Shown here in pieces: positions 41,077 to 50,600 of a DNA stretch of 52,398 nucleotides (its first letter is position 1; each line of letters starts with the position of its first letter). The notes beneath the pieces are model-generated. The model was not told where the DNA came from, ran no database searches, and saw only the letters and a program-made list of their open reading frames with translations. The DNA is from Phenylobacterium sp. (GTDB taxonomy: Bacteria > Pseudomonadota > Alphaproteobacteria > Caulobacterales > Caulobacteraceae): assembly GCF_030679875.1 (NCBI RefSeq), contig NZ_JAUXSP010000007.1:1-52398 (forward strand), in the 5' to 3' direction. The translations under genes were made by a program, and so were the position numbers.

Positions 41077-42060
41077 GTGACCACGCTCGCCTTCCGATCC
41101 GAAAGCTTCGCCCGCGGCGCGCGCATGCTGCGCACCGCGCTCGGCGCCGACATCGCCGCCTTCCTCGACGACCCCGCCATCGTAGAGGTGATGCTCAATC
41201 CCGATGGACGCCTCTGGATCGACCGGCTGGCCGGCGGCCTGGAAGACACCGGCGCGCGCCTCAGCGCCGCCGATGGCGAGCGCATCGTGCGCCTTGTCGC
41301 CCACCACGTCGGCGCCGAGGTCCATGCCGGCAATCCGCGCGTCTCCGCCGAGCTGCCCGAGACGGGAGAGCGCTTCGAGGGGCTGCTTCCGCCTGTGGTG
41401 GCGGCGCCCAGCTTCGCGATCCGCAAGCCTGCGGTCGCCGTCTTCACCCTGTCGGACTATGTCGGGGCGGGGATCATGCGCGCCGATCAGGCGCAGAGCC
41501 TGCGCGCCGCGGTCCACGCCCGCAAGAACATCCTGGTCGCCGGCGGCACCTCGACCGGCAAGACCACTCTGGTCAATGCACTGTTGGCGGAGGTGGCGCA
41601 GACGGGCGACCGCGTCGTCCTCATCGAGGACACGCGCGAACTGCAATGCGCCGCGCCCAATCTTGTGGCCCTGCGCACCAAGGACGGCGCTGCGAGCCTG
41701 ACCGATCTGGTCCGCTCGGCGCTTCGGCTGCGCCCCGACCGCATTCCCATCGGCGAAGTGCGCGGCGGCGAGGCGCTCGATCTGATCAAGGCCTGGGGCA
41801 CCGGCCATCCCGGCGGCGTCGGCACTCTGCACGCAGGCTCAGCGCTCGGGGCGCTGCGTCGGCTCGAGCAACTGATCCAGGAGGCGGTGATCACCGTCCC
41901 GCGCGCGCTGATCGCTGAAACCATCGATCTCATTGCGGTTCTGTCGGGCCGCGGCGCCGCCCGCCGCCTGGCCGAACTCACGCACGTCGAGGGGCTCGGC
42001 CCCGACGGCGACTACCGGCTCGTCCCTCAGCTGCCTTCCTCGCCAGGAGATCTGCCATGA
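41077..42060 (+). CDS. trbB: TrbB conjugal transfer ATPase (VirB11 type)
   Basis: This 327-residue secretion ATPase starts at GTG 41077. The N-terminal domain contains [17 protein letters not shown]. Walker [10 protein letters not shown] is at about 155-163, an Asp box [11 protein letters not shown] follows, then Walker [18 protein letters not shown] and the His box [15 protein letters not shown]. It powers pilus assembly and DNA transfer as a cytoplasmic hexamer at the inner membrane. It is first in the trb operon and overlaps trbC by ATGA. Confidence 0.95.
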   Translation: MTTLAFRSESFARGARMLRTALGADIAAFLDDPAIVEVMLNPDGRLWIDRLAGGLEDTGARLSAADGERIVRLVAHHVGAEVHAGNPRVSAELPETGERFEGLLPPVVAAPSFAIRKPAVAVFTLSDYVGAGIMRADQAQSLRAAVHARKNILVAGGTSTGKTTLVNALLAEVAQTGDRVVLIEDTRELQCAAPNLVALRTKDGAASLTDLVRSALRLRPDRIPIGEVRGGEALDLIKAWGTGHPGGVGTLHAGSALGALRRLEQLIQEAVITVPRALIAETIDLIAVLSGRGAARRLAELTHVEGLGPDGDYRLVPQLPSSPGDLP

Positions 42061-42374
42061 CCCCTCTTTGCCGTCGCCTCACCGGCGCCGCGACCTTCGC
42101 CTTGTTCGCCATCGTGACCGCGCCGGCCTATGCGGCCGGCTCCAACATGCCTTGGGAAGCCCCACTCCAGTCGATCCTGGAGTCGATCCAGGGGCCGGTG
42201 GCCAAGATCATCGCGGTGATGATCATCATCGTCACCGGTCTCACCCTAGCGTTCGGCGACACCTCGGGCGGCGCCCGCAAGATGATCCAGATCGTCTTTG
42301 GCCTTTCGATCGCCTTCGCCGCCAGCTCCTTTTTCCTGTCCTTCTTCTCCTTCGGCGGCGGAGCGCTGATCTGA
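42057..42374 (+). CDS. trbC: TrbC pilin precursor (VirB2 type)
   Basis: This 105-residue prepilin has a signal peptide ending in TAPAYA. The body is short and hydrophobic with two membrane helices (AKIIAVMIIIVTGLTLAFGD and MIQIVFGLSIAFAASSFFLS). It would be cut and cyclised by TraF (34999). It overlaps trbB by ATGA and trbD by TGATG. Confidence 0.92.
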   Translation: MTPLCRRLTGAATFALFAIVTAPAYAAGSNMPWEAPLQSILESIQGPVAKIIAVMIIIVTGLTLAFGDTSGGARKMIQIVFGLSIAFAASSFFLSFFSFGGGALI

Positions 42375-42646
42375 TGCTCGGCGCGGACGAACCCGCTGTC
42401 GGCTTCTATGCGCCGGTCCGGCGCAGCCTCACCGAGCCGATCCTGCTCGGCGGCGCGCCGCGGTCACTGGCCATCATCAACGGCACGCTTGCCGCCGCCT
42501 TGGGCCTGGGCCTCCGCTTGTGGCTGGCCGGCCTGCTGATCTGGTTCGTCGGGCACATGGCCGCAGTGTGGGCGGCCAAGCGCGACCCCGCCTTCGTCGA
42601 GGTTGTCCGCCGCCACCTGCGCTACCCCACCCACCTCGGCGCATGA
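42374..42646 (+). CDS. trbD: TrbD (VirB3 type)
   Basis: This 90-residue protein has one or two inner-membrane helices (NGTLAAALGLGLRLWLAGLL and IWFVGHMAAVWAA). The start GFYAPVRRSLTEPILLGGAP is typical of TrbD/VirB3. It links the pilin to the VirB4-type ATPase. The start overlaps the trbC stop as TGATG, and trbE follows ten bases on. Confidence 0.92.
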   Translation: MLGADEPAVGFYAPVRRSLTEPILLGGAPRSLAIINGTLAAALGLGLRLWLAGLLIWFVGHMAAVWAAKRDPAFVEVVRRHLRYPTHLGA

Positions 42647-42656
42647 GGCAGGCGCG

Positions 42657-45089
42657 ATGCTGAACCTCACTGAATATCGCGGCAAGTCGCAAAGCCTCTC
42701 CGACTTCCTGCCTTGGGCGGCATTGGTCAGCGAGGGCGTGATCCTCAACAAGGATGGCAGCTTTCAACGCACGGCCCGGTTCCGCGGGCCCGATCTCGAT
42801 AGCGCCACGCTGGCCGAGCTCGTCGCCACCACCTCGCGGCTCAACAACGCGCTGCGCCGGCTCGGCTCGGGCTGGGCCATCTTCGTCGAGGCCCAGCGCC
42901 ATGCGGCGGGCGGCTATCCGCCAGGCGCCTTTCCCGACGGCGTCTCGAACCTGGTCGACCATGAACGCCGCGCCCAGTTCGACGAGGCCGGCGCCCATTT
43001 TGAGTCCTCATATTTCCTCACGCTGCTCTGGTTGCCGCCAGCGGAGGACGCCGCGCGCGCTGAAGCCTGGCTCTATGAGGGACGCGACCAGTCAGGAGTC
43101 GACGGGCGCGAGCAACTCGCCGCCTTCATCGATCGCACCGATCGGGTCCTGAATCTGATCGAGGGCTTCATGCCCGAGGCCGCCTGGCTCTCCGATGTCG
43201 AGACGCTGACCTATCTCCACGCAACCATCTCCACGCGCCGGCATCGGGTCCGCGTGCCTGAAACGCCGATGCACCTGGACGCCTTCCTCGCCGATAAGCC
43301 GCTGATCGGGGGGCTGGAGCCGCGCCTGGGAGAGGCTCATCTGCGCACGCTGACGGTGATGGGTTTTCCCTCGCAGACCTGGCCAGGCCTGCTGGACGAC
43401 CTCAATCGCCTCGCCTTCGACTATCGCTGGGTGACGCGGGCGATCTGCCTGGACAAGACCGACGCCGCCAAGGTGCTCGGCCGTATCCGCCGCCAGTGGT
43501 TCGCCAAGCGCAAGTCGATCGCGGCCATGCTCAAGGAGATCATGACCAACGAGGCCTCGGCCTTGATGGATACCGACGCCGCGAACAAGGCGGCCGACGC
43601 CGATCTGGCGCTCCAGGAGCTGGGATCAGATCTGGTCGGCACGGCCTATGTCACCGCCACCGTGACGGTGTGGGACAAGGACCCCCGCGTCGCCGAGGAA
43701 CGGCTTCGACTGGTCGAGAAAGTCATTCAGGGCCGCGACTTCACCTGCATGGCCGAGCGGGTCAACGCCGTCGAAGCCTGGCTCGGCAGCCTGCCCGGTC
43801 ACGTCTACGCCAATGTCCGCCAGCCCCCGATCTCAACGCTGAATCTGGCGCACATGATGCCGTTTTCGGCGGTCTGGGCCGGGCCGGAACGGGACGAGCA
43901 TTTCGATGCGCCGCCACTCTTTCTCGCCAAGACGGAAGGGTCGACGCCGTTTCGCTTCTCGCTCCATGTCGGCGACGTCGGCCACACCCTGGTGGTTGGG
44001 CCTACCGGCTCAGGCAAGTCGGTGCTGCTGGCGCTGATGGCGCTCCAGTTTCGCCGCTATGCCGGCTCCCAGGTCTTTGCCTTCGATTTCGGCGGATCGA
44101 TCCGGGCGGCTGCGCTCGCCATGGGCGGCGACTGGCATGACCTGGGCGGATCGCTTGCCGAGGACGCCGCCGAACCTGTGGCCCTACAGCCGCTGGCCGA
44201 GATCGATGGCGATGACGAGCGCGCCTGGGCGGCCGAGTGGGTCGCCGCGGTTCTCGCGCGCGAAAAGGTGGACGTCACGCCGGACGTGAAGGAGCTGGTC
44301 TGGTCCGCCCTCAACAATCTCGCCTCCGCTCCGAAGGCCGAACGCACCCTGACCGGACTATCGGTCCTGCTGCAAAGCCAGCCCCTCAAGCAGGCGCTCA
44401 AGCCCTTCTGCGTCGGCGGCCCCTGGGGGCGCCTGCTCGACGATGAAGCTGAGCGGATTGGCGAGGCCGATGTGCTGGCCTTCGAGACCGAAGGGCTGAT
44501 CGGCACCGGCGCCGCCGGGCCGGTGCTCGCCTATCTCTTCCACCGCATCGAGCGCCGGCTCGACGGCCGACCGACCCTGCTGATCGTGGACGAAGGCTGG
44601 CTGGCCCTCGACGACCAGGGCTTCGCCAGCCAGTTGCGCGAGTGGCTGAAGACCCTGCGCAAGAAGAATGCGAGCGTCGTCTTCGCCACCCAGTCGCTCG
44701 CCGACATTGACGGCTCGGTCATCGCGCCAGCCATCATTGAAAGCTGCCCGACGCGGCTGTTTCTGCCCAATGAGCGCGCGCTCGAGCCGCAGATCGCCGC
44801 CATCTATCGGCGCTTTGGCCTCAACGACCGCCAGATCGAGATCCTCAGCCGCGCCACGCCCAAGCGCGACTATTACTGCCAGTCGCGCCGCGGCAATCGC
44901 CTGTTCGAACTGGGCCTGGGCGAGGTCGCACTCGCCTTCACCGCCGCGTCCAGCAAGGCCGATCAAAGCCTGATCGCCCGCCTCATGGCCGGGCATGGCT
45001 CCAAAGACTTCGCCAAGGCCTGGCTCGAAGCGCGCGGCGTCGCGTGGGCCGCAGATCTGATCCACCCCCAGCAGGAGACCATGCCATGA
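42657..45089 (+). CDS. trbE: TrbE ATPase (VirB4 type)
   Basis: This 810-residue ATPase drives type IV secretion. ATG 42657 gives the normal start MLNLTEYRGKSQSLSDFLPW. The CagE/TrbE/VirB domain occupies about 150-380. Walker A VGPTGSGKSVLLAL is near 446-459 and Walker B LLIVDEGWLALDD near 640-652. ATQSLADIDGSVIAPAI follows. Length and motifs are those of active members. It overlaps trbJ by ATGA. Confidence 0.95.
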   Translation: MLNLTEYRGKSQSLSDFLPWAALVSEGVILNKDGSFQRTARFRGPDLDSATLAELVATTSRLNNALRRLGSGWAIFVEAQRHAAGGYPPGAFPDGVSNLVDHERRAQFDEAGAHFESSYFLTLLWLPPAEDAARAEAWLYEGRDQSGVDGREQLAAFIDRTDRVLNLIEGFMPEAAWLSDVETLTYLHATISTRRHRVRVPETPMHLDAFLADKPLIGGLEPRLGEAHLRTLTVMGFPSQTWPGLLDDLNRLAFDYRWVTRAICLDKTDAAKVLGRIRRQWFAKRKSIAAMLKEIMTNEASALMDTDAANKAADADLALQELGSDLVGTAYVTATVTVWDKDPRVAEERLRLVEKVIQGRDFTCMAERVNAVEAWLGSLPGHVYANVRQPPISTLNLAHMMPFSAVWAGPERDEHFDAPPLFLAKTEGSTPFRFSLHVGDVGHTLVVGPTGSGKSVLLALMALQFRRYAGSQVFAFDFGGSIRAAALAMGGDWHDLGGSLAEDAAEPVALQPLAEIDGDDERAWAAEWVAAVLAREKVDVTPDVKELVWSALNNLASAPKAERTLTGLSVLLQSQPLKQALKPFCVGGPWGRLLDDEAERIGEADVLAFETEGLIGTGAAGPVLAYLFHRIERRLDGRPTLLIVDEGWLALDDQGFASQLREWLKTLRKKNASVVFATQSLADIDGSVIAPAIIESCPTRLFLPNERALEPQIAAIYRRFGLNDRQIEILSRATPKRDYYCQSRRGNRLFELGLGEVALAFTAASSKADQSLIARLMAGHGSKDFAKAWLEARGVAWAADLIHPQQETMP

Positions 45090-45829
45090 ATGCCCGCCTT
45101 CGCTCCCTCCTGGCCGCCGGTGTCGCGGCCGTGAGCCTCTCGGCGCTGACCGTTCCCGCCCAAGCCCAGATCACCGTCTGGGATCCGACCAACTATACCC
45201 AGAACGTGTTGCAGGCGGCGCGCTCGCTCCAGCAGGTCACCAATCAGATCACCTCGCTGCAGAACGAGGCGCAAAGCCTGATCAACCAGGCCCGTAACCT
45301 GACCAGCCTGCCCTATTCCTCGCTGCAACAGCTCCAGCAGTCGGTGGCCCGCACCCAGCAGCTTCTGAATGAGGCGCAAGGCATCGCCTACGACGTCCAG
45401 CAGATCGATCGGGCGTTTCAGACGAGCTACGCGCCGGCCAGCGCCTCCAGCTCCGACCAGGCGCTTTTCGCCTCGGCCCGCCAGCGCTGGGAAACCTCGG
45501 TGAAGGCGCTGCAGGACGCCATGCGCGTGCAGGCCGGCGTCGTCGGCAACATCGAGACCAACCGCACCCAGATGTCGGCCCTGGTGGGCGCCAGCCAGTC
45601 GGCGACCGGCGCGCTGCAGGCGGCCCAGGCCGGCAACCAGCTCCTCGCGTTGCAGGCCCAGCAGCTGGCCGACCTGACGGCCGCCGTCGCCGCCCAAGGC
45701 CGCGCCCAAAGTCTCGAAGCCGCCCAACGGGCCGCCGCGGCCGATCAGGGCCGCGAGCAGCTTCGCCGCTTCCTGACCCCCGGCCCCGGCTATCAGCCGA
45801 CCGACGTCACCATGTTCCACGATCGCTGA
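45086..45829 (+). CDS. trbJ: TrbJ (VirB5 type)
   Basis: This 247-residue secreted protein has a signal peptide ending in VPAQA. A long Gln-rich helical body follows (YTQNVLQAARSLQQVTNQIT and SSLQQLQQSVARTQQLLNEA). TrbJ/VirB5 proteins are minor pilus-tip components in the periplasm. It overlaps trbE by four bases. Confidence 0.92.
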   Translation: MNARLRSLLAAGVAAVSLSALTVPAQAQITVWDPTNYTQNVLQAARSLQQVTNQITSLQNEAQSLINQARNLTSLPYSSLQQLQQSVARTQQLLNEAQGIAYDVQQIDRAFQTSYAPASASSSDQALFASARQRWETSVKALQDAMRVQAGVVGNIETNRTQMSALVGASQSATGALQAAQAGNQLLALQAQQLADLTAAVAAQGRAQSLEAAQRAAAADQGREQLRRFLTPGPGYQPTDVTMFHDR

Positions 45830-45835
45830 CGCATC

Positions 45836-46129
45836 ATGCGCCTCTTCCGCCCGTTCGCGATTGGGATGAAGCCGCCGAGGCCGGGCCGAGCCCTTCTCGT
45901 GCTCGGCCTCGGCGTCGTGGTCGTTGCGCTGCTTCTATGGCTCTTCGCAAAGGCCACTGGCGACGCGCGACCGAGCGTTCAGCCCGGGCCCTCCGGCAAG
46001 ACAGATCCGCTCCGCGCCGACCTCCTCCGCTGCAACGAGCTGGGCGCCGCCGCACTCGATGACGCGGCCTGCAAGGAAGCTTGGGCCGAGAACCGTCGTC
46101 GCTTCCTGGGCGCGCGGGAGGCCCGCTGA
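45836..46129 (+). CDS. TrbK-like (TrbK-alt) putative entry-exclusion protein
   Basis: This 97-residue protein has one N-terminal membrane helix (ALLVLGLGVVVVALLLWLFA). A conserved periplasmic tail follows (DPLRADLLRCNELGAAALDD, ACKEAWAENRRRFLG) with a Cys pair. The pattern and its place between trbJ and trbL match the TrbK-alt family, proposed to block entry of a second copy. There is no lipobox, unlike IncP TrbK. It starts six bases after trbJ and its stop overlaps trbL (TGATG). Confidence 0.8.
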   Translation: MRLFRPFAIGMKPPRPGRALLVLGLGVVVVALLLWLFAKATGDARPSVQPGPSGKTDPLRADLLRCNELGAAALDDAACKEAWAENRRRFLGAREAR

Positions 46130-47418
46130 TGGAAGGCACGGGCGTCATCGACCGCTTCCTGGAAGTCTTCACCCGCTACATCGACAGCGGCTTTGGCCTT
46201 CTTCAAGGCGAGGTGGCGTGGCTGGCGTCCACCCTCATCGTTATCGACGTCACGCTCGCGGCGCTGTTCTGGGCCTGGGGCGCGGACGACGACATCCTCG
46301 CGCGTCTGGTCAAGAAGACCCTCTTCGTCGGCGTCTTCGCCTTCATCATCGGCAACTGGAACACGCTGGCCCGGATCGTGTTCGACAGCTTCGCCGGGCT
46401 GGGATTACAGGCCTCGGGCACGAGCCTGAGCGCGGCGGAGTTTCTGCGCCCCGGCCGCGTCGCCCAGGTCGGTCTCGACGCCGGCCGGCCGATCCTGGAG
46501 TCCATCTCCGGGCTGATGGGCTACATCAGCTTCTTCGAGAACTTCATCCAGATCGCCGTGCTGCTGCTGGCCTGGGCGATCGTGCTGCTCTCGTTCTTCA
46601 TCCTCGCCATCCAGCTCTTCATCAGCCTGATCGAGTTCAAGCTCGCCACCCTGTGCGGCTTCGTGCTGGTGCCCTTCGGTCTGTTCAACAAGACCGCCTT
46701 CATGGCCGAACGGGTCCTCGGCTTGGTCATCAGCTCAGGGGTCAAGGTTCTGGTGCTCGCCGTCGTGGTCGGCATCGGCTCCACCCTGTTTGGCGAATTC
46801 ACCCAAGGCTTCCAGGCCCAGCCCACGATCGAGGACGCCATGGCTCTGGTCCTGGCCGCCCTCTCGCTGCTGGGGCTCGGCATCTTCGGTCCGTCCATCG
46901 CCAACGGCATCGTGTCTGGCGGTCCGCAGCTGGGCGCCGGTGCGGCAGTCGGAACAGGGCTGGCCGCCGGCGGCGCAGTGCTGGCCGGCGCGGCCGGCGC
47001 GCGCATGGCGGGCGGCGCGGCGCTGGCCGCATCGCGGGGCGGGGCAAGCGTCGCCGGTGGCGCATCGGCCGCCTACCAGCTGGGCAGCGCCGCCAAGGGC
47101 GGCAGCGTCGCGGGCGGTCTTTCCGGCGTCGCACGGGCGGGCGCCTCGGCTGCGGCGTCGCCGCTGCGCAAGGCGGCCGCGGACCTCGGCCAACGATATC
47201 AGGCCGGCGGACGCGCCGCCTTCGAAGGCCTGGGCGGCAAGGTCTCTGGCGCGAGCCCCGCCAATGACGCCGGCTCGGCGCCGAGCGAGCCCGCTTGGGC
47301 CAAGGCCATGCGGCGGCGGCAGTCCGCGGCGCATGGCGTCCAAACCGCCGTGCACGCCGTGCGGGCCGGCGACGGCAGCGGCGCAGGATCTTCCGTCAAT
47401 GTCCGAGAGGCTGAGTGA
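46129..47418 (+). CDS. trbL: TrbL (VirB6 type)
   Basis: This 429-residue polytopic inner-membrane protein has about six helices in its first 270 residues, including WLASTLIVIDVTLAALFWAW, FIQIAVLLLAWAIVLLSFFI and VLVLAVVVGIGSTLFGEF. A Gly/Ala-rich then charged cytoplasmic tail of about 140 residues follows, as is usual for TrbL. It forms part of the DNA channel. The start overlaps the trbK-like stop, and the stop overlaps the trbF start region (GTGATG). Confidence 0.93.
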   Translation: MEGTGVIDRFLEVFTRYIDSGFGLLQGEVAWLASTLIVIDVTLAALFWAWGADDDILARLVKKTLFVGVFAFIIGNWNTLARIVFDSFAGLGLQASGTSLSAAEFLRPGRVAQVGLDAGRPILESISGLMGYISFFENFIQIAVLLLAWAIVLLSFFILAIQLFISLIEFKLATLCGFVLVPFGLFNKTAFMAERVLGLVISSGVKVLVLAVVVGIGSTLFGEFTQGFQAQPTIEDAMALVLAALSLLGLGIFGPSIANGIVSGGPQLGAGAAVGTGLAAGGAVLAGAAGARMAGGAALAASRGGASVAGGASAAYQLGSAAKGGSVAGGLSGVARAGASAAASPLRKAAADLGQRYQAGGRAAFEGLGGKVSGASPANDAGSAPSEPAWAKAMRRRQSAAHGVQTAVHAVRAGDGSGAGSSVNVREAE

Positions 47419-48101
47419 TGCTCTTCAAACGATCGTCGACGCGCTATGGCCGAACGCCCGAACCCGAAACGCCGTATCAGCGCGCGGCCCAGGCTTGGGA
47501 TGACCGGATCGGCTCGGCGCGTGTCCAGGCCCGCAACTGGCGCCTCATGGCGTTTGGGTCGCTCTTTCTCTCGGCCGGCCTTGCGACCGCCGTGGTTTGG
47601 CAGGCAGCCTCGGGCACCGTGGTGCCGTGGGTGGTGCAGGTCGATCGCCTCGGTCAGGCGCAGGCGGTTGCACCGGCCGACGCCAGCTATCGGCCGACCG
47701 ATCCGCAGATCGCCTGGCATCTGGCCCGCTTCATTGAGCAGACGCGTGCCATCCCGGCCGATCCCATCGTGCTGCGCCAGAACTGGCTGCGTGCCTACGA
47801 CTACACCACCGACCAAGGCGCGCTGGCGCTCAATGACTACGCCCGCGTCAACGACCCCTTCGCCAAGCTCGGGCGTGAACAGGTCTCAATCGAGGTCTCC
47901 AGCGTCATCCGGGCCTCGCCCGACAGCTTCCGCGTCGCCTGGGTCGAACGCCGCTATGTCGACGGCGCCCTGGCCGCCACCGAGCGGTGGACAGCCATTC
48001 TAACCATCACCATCCAAACCCCCCGCGACGTGGAGCGCCTGCGTAAGAACCCGCTCGGCGTCTACGTCCACGCCCTCAACTGGTCCAAGGAGCTCGGCTG
48101 A
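47418..48101 (+). CDS. trbF: TrbF (VirB8 type)
   Basis: This 227-residue protein has one membrane helix near 40-62. A periplasmic VirB8 fold follows: GTVVPWVVQVDRLGQAQAV, RFIEQTRAIPADPIVLRQNW and ERWTAILTITIQTPRDVERL. ATG 47418 is preferred; the GTG three bases upstream overlaps the trbL stop and is possible. It is an assembly factor of the inner-membrane complex. Its stop overlaps trbG. Confidence 0.93.
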   Translation: MLFKRSSTRYGRTPEPETPYQRAAQAWDDRIGSARVQARNWRLMAFGSLFLSAGLATAVVWQAASGTVVPWVVQVDRLGQAQAVAPADASYRPTDPQIAWHLARFIEQTRAIPADPIVLRQNWLRAYDYTTDQGALALNDYARVNDPFAKLGREQVSIEVSSVIRASPDSFRVAWVERRYVDGALAATERWTAILTITIQTPRDVERLRKNPLGVYVHALNWSKELG

Positions 48102-49102
48102 TGCGACTGACCGCACTCCCTCTCGTTTTACTCGCGTCGGTATCCGTCGCCGCCTGCTCCCACACCTGGACGCCGCCCGACATTACCTATGACGCCGCGG
48201 CGACCCCGCAGCCGGCGGTCCTGGAAGCGGAGCCGCCCAAAGCGATTGAGATCGTCGAAATACCGACGCCCCTGCCGCTTCCGGGCCAGCTGCAGCGAAT
48301 CCCGGAGGCGCGACCGCAGCCGCCCGAGCTGGCAGACCCGCGAGCACGCGTCGAGGCCGCCAACAGCGCCGCCCGCATCCAGCCCAGCCGGTCCGGCTAC
48401 TTTAATGCGGTGCAGGTCTACCCCTATGCCGACGGCGCGCTTTACCAAGTCTATACCGCGCCGGGTCAGGTCACCGACATCGCCTTGCAAGCGGGCGAGC
48501 AACTGGTCGGCACCGGTCCCGTGGCTGCCGGCGACACGGTGCGCTGGATCATCGGCGACACCGAAAGCGGAAGCGGCGCGAACCGGAGGATCCACATTCT
48601 GGTGAAGCCGACCCGCGCGGACCTGCAGACCAATCTCGTCATCAACACCGACCGGCGCACCTATCACCTCGAGCTGAGGGCGGCCGAGCGGACCTATATG
48701 GCGAGCGTCTCCTGGTCCTATCCGCAAGACGAACTCATTGCCCTGCGCCGCCAGAACGCCGAGGCGTGGGCGGCGCAGCCTGCGGCCACCAGTCCGCTCG
48801 ATGCTCTGGAGACGCTCAATTTCCGCTACCGCATCGAGGGCGACAATCCGGCCTGGCGGCCGGTCCGCGCCTTCGACGACGGGCGCCAGGTGTTCATCGA
48901 GTTTCCCAGCGGCATCGCCCAGGGCGAAATGCCCCCGTTGTGGATCATCGGGGCCCAAGGCGGCGCCGAGCTGGTCAACTACCGCGTTCGCGGCCGCTAC
49001 ATGGTCGTTGACCGACTCTTCGGCGGCGCGGAACTTCGTCTCGGCGCCGATCGCCAGCGGCGCGTGCGGATCGTGCGCATAGACGGGAGGCCGGCATCGT
49101 GA
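48101..49102 (+). CDS. trbG: TrbG outer-membrane core protein (VirB9 type)
   Basis: This 333-residue lipoprotein has a signal peptide with lipobox VAAC (Cys19). The Pro-rich linker is long. The VirB9 domain holds VQVYPYADGALYQVYTAPGQ, VKPTRADLQTNLVINTDRRT and ASVSWSYPQDELIALRRQN. With TrbI it forms the outer-membrane pore. Its end overlaps trbI by four bases. Confidence 0.93.
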   Translation: MRLTALPLVLLASVSVAACSHTWTPPDITYDAAATPQPAVLEAEPPKAIEIVEIPTPLPLPGQLQRIPEARPQPPELADPRARVEAANSAARIQPSRSGYFNAVQVYPYADGALYQVYTAPGQVTDIALQAGEQLVGTGPVAAGDTVRWIIGDTESGSGANRRIHILVKPTRADLQTNLVINTDRRTYHLELRAAERTYMASVSWSYPQDELIALRRQNAEAWAAQPAATSPLDALETLNFRYRIEGDNPAWRPVRAFDDGRQVFIEFPSGIAQGEMPPLWIIGAQGGAELVNYRVRGRYMVVDRLFGGAELRLGADRQRRVRIVRIDGRPAS

Positions 49103-50349
49103 CGGCGGGAGATGCCGATGGCGCGCCGGCCGATCGGCCGCGCCCGGAAAGCGAGATCGCCGAGGAGCTGCGCTTGCGACCCGAGCGGCCCAAGGTCGTT
49201 CGACTGTCGCGCAAGGTGCTCGGCATCCTCGCCGGCGTATCCGCGCTGGCGATTGGCGGCAGCCTGATCTGGGCGCTTCAGTCCAGTCGCCCCGCAGACC
49301 AGGCCGAGCTCTACAACACCGACAATCGCTCCACGGCCGACGGTCTGTCGCGCCTGCCTGCCGACTATGCGGGGCTGCCGCGGCAAGCGCCGCCGCTTGG
49401 GCCGCCGCTCCCGGGGGATCTTGGCCGACCAATGCTGAATGCAGGCGTTCAGCCCGAGCCCCTCCCCGGCGCGCCGGCGCCAGCAGCGCCCGCGCCCGAT
49501 CCTGAGGCGCAGCGATTGGCGCAGGAGCGCCAGCGGCTTGCTCAGGAACGCGAAGCCGCCCGCGCCAGTCGCCTGTTCGCCAGTGAGACGCAGACTTCCG
49601 CCGAGGGCGGCGGGGCCGCCGCCAGCGCGGCGTCGGGTTCGCCTGATAGCATCCTGCGTGGCGTTGCCGCCGCAGCGGGTGGCGGTCCCTCAGCGCCGGC
49701 GAGCGATGCAGAGCGGCGTCTGGCGTTCCTCAATGGGACCGCGGACCGCCGGACGGCGAGCGCCGAAGCGCTCCAGGCGCCGCTCAGTCCTTATACAGTT
49801 CAGGCGGGTGCGGTGATCGCCGCCGCCATGGTGACCGGGCTTCGCTCCGACCTTCCCGGGCAGATCACCGCCCAGGTGACCGAGAACGTCTACGACAGCC
49901 CGACCGGGCGCATTCTCCTCATCCCGCAGGGCGCGCGGCTCATCGGCCAGTACGACGCCGAGATCGCGTTCGGGCAATCGCGCGCCTTGCTGGTCTGGAA
50001 CCGCCTAATCTTGCCCAACGGGCGCTCGGTCGTTCTGGAACGGCAACCGGGCGCCGACGCCTCCGGTTACGCCGGACTTGAGGACGAGGTCGATAATCAC
50101 TGGGGCCAGCTCTTCCGCGGCGCCGTGCTGTCCACCTTGCTGAGCATCGGCGCCGAAGCCGGTACATCGTCGTCCGAGAGCGACCTCCTGCAGGCCATCC
50201 GCCGAGGCGCCTCGGACAGCATCAGCCAGACCGGCCGTCAGATTGTGGGCCGTTCGCTCAACATCCAGCCCACGATCATCATCCGGCCAGGAGTTCCGGT
50301 GCGGGTCATCGTCACCCGCGATCTCGTGCTCGAACCCTACGGAGGTTGA
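49099..50349 (+). CDS. trbI: TrbI (VirB10 type)
   Basis: This 416-residue protein starts at GTG 49099. A single membrane helix lies near 38-58, followed by a Pro/Ala and Gln/Arg-rich periplasmic linker. The VirB10 beta-barrel domain covers about 225-416 (YTVQAGAVIAAAMVTGLRSD, TGRILLIPQGARLIGQYD and IIIRPGVPVRVIVTRDLVL). It spans both membranes and completes the channel. Confidence 0.94.
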   Translation: MTAGDADGAPADRPRPESEIAEELRLRPERPKVVRLSRKVLGILAGVSALAIGGSLIWALQSSRPADQAELYNTDNRSTADGLSRLPADYAGLPRQAPPLGPPLPGDLGRPMLNAGVQPEPLPGAPAPAAPAPDPEAQRLAQERQRLAQEREAARASRLFASETQTSAEGGGAAASAASGSPDSILRGVAAAAGGGPSAPASDAERRLAFLNGTADRRTASAEALQAPLSPYTVQAGAVIAAAMVTGLRSDLPGQITAQVTENVYDSPTGRILLIPQGARLIGQYDAEIAFGQSRALLVWNRLILPNGRSVVLERQPGADASGYAGLEDEVDNHWGQLFRGAVLSTLLSIGAEAGTSSSESDLLQAIRRGASDSISQTGRQIVGRSLNIQPTIIIRPGVPVRVIVTRDLVLEPYGG

Positions 50350-50351
50350 CC

Positions 50352-50600
50352 ATGGCGGCGCTGAAACTGGGCGCGATCACCGATGACCGTCCTGTCCGGC
50401 TGACCATCGAACTTCCCGCAGCCGTGCATCGCGACCTCACGGCCTATGCCGAGGTGCTGGCGCGGGAAACCGGGACGTCCACAGAACCGGCCAAGCTGGT
50501 CGCGCCGATGCTGGCGCGGTTCATGGCTTCCGACCGCGGCTTCGCCAAAGCGCGGCGATCAGTATCGCATGGCGCCACGACCCGAGCCGGGTCGACGTAG
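50352..50600 (+). CDS. DUF2274 family protein, end of trb operon
   Basis: ATG 50352 follows the trbI stop by two bases. The 82-residue product reads LKLGAITDDRPVRLTIELPA, AVHRDLTAYAEVLARETGTS and APMLARFMASDRGFAKARR, the DUF2274 pattern. This is a ribbon-helix-helix-like protein always found after trbI. The last 14 residues (after KARR) are not conserved in my recollection and read over the 3' end of the convergent LysR gene, with which it shares 157 bases. It probably regulates transfer genes. Confidence 0.88.
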   Translation: MAALKLGAITDDRPVRLTIELPAAVHRDLTAYAEVLARETGTSTEPAKLVAPMLARFMASDRGFAKARRSVSHGATTRAGST

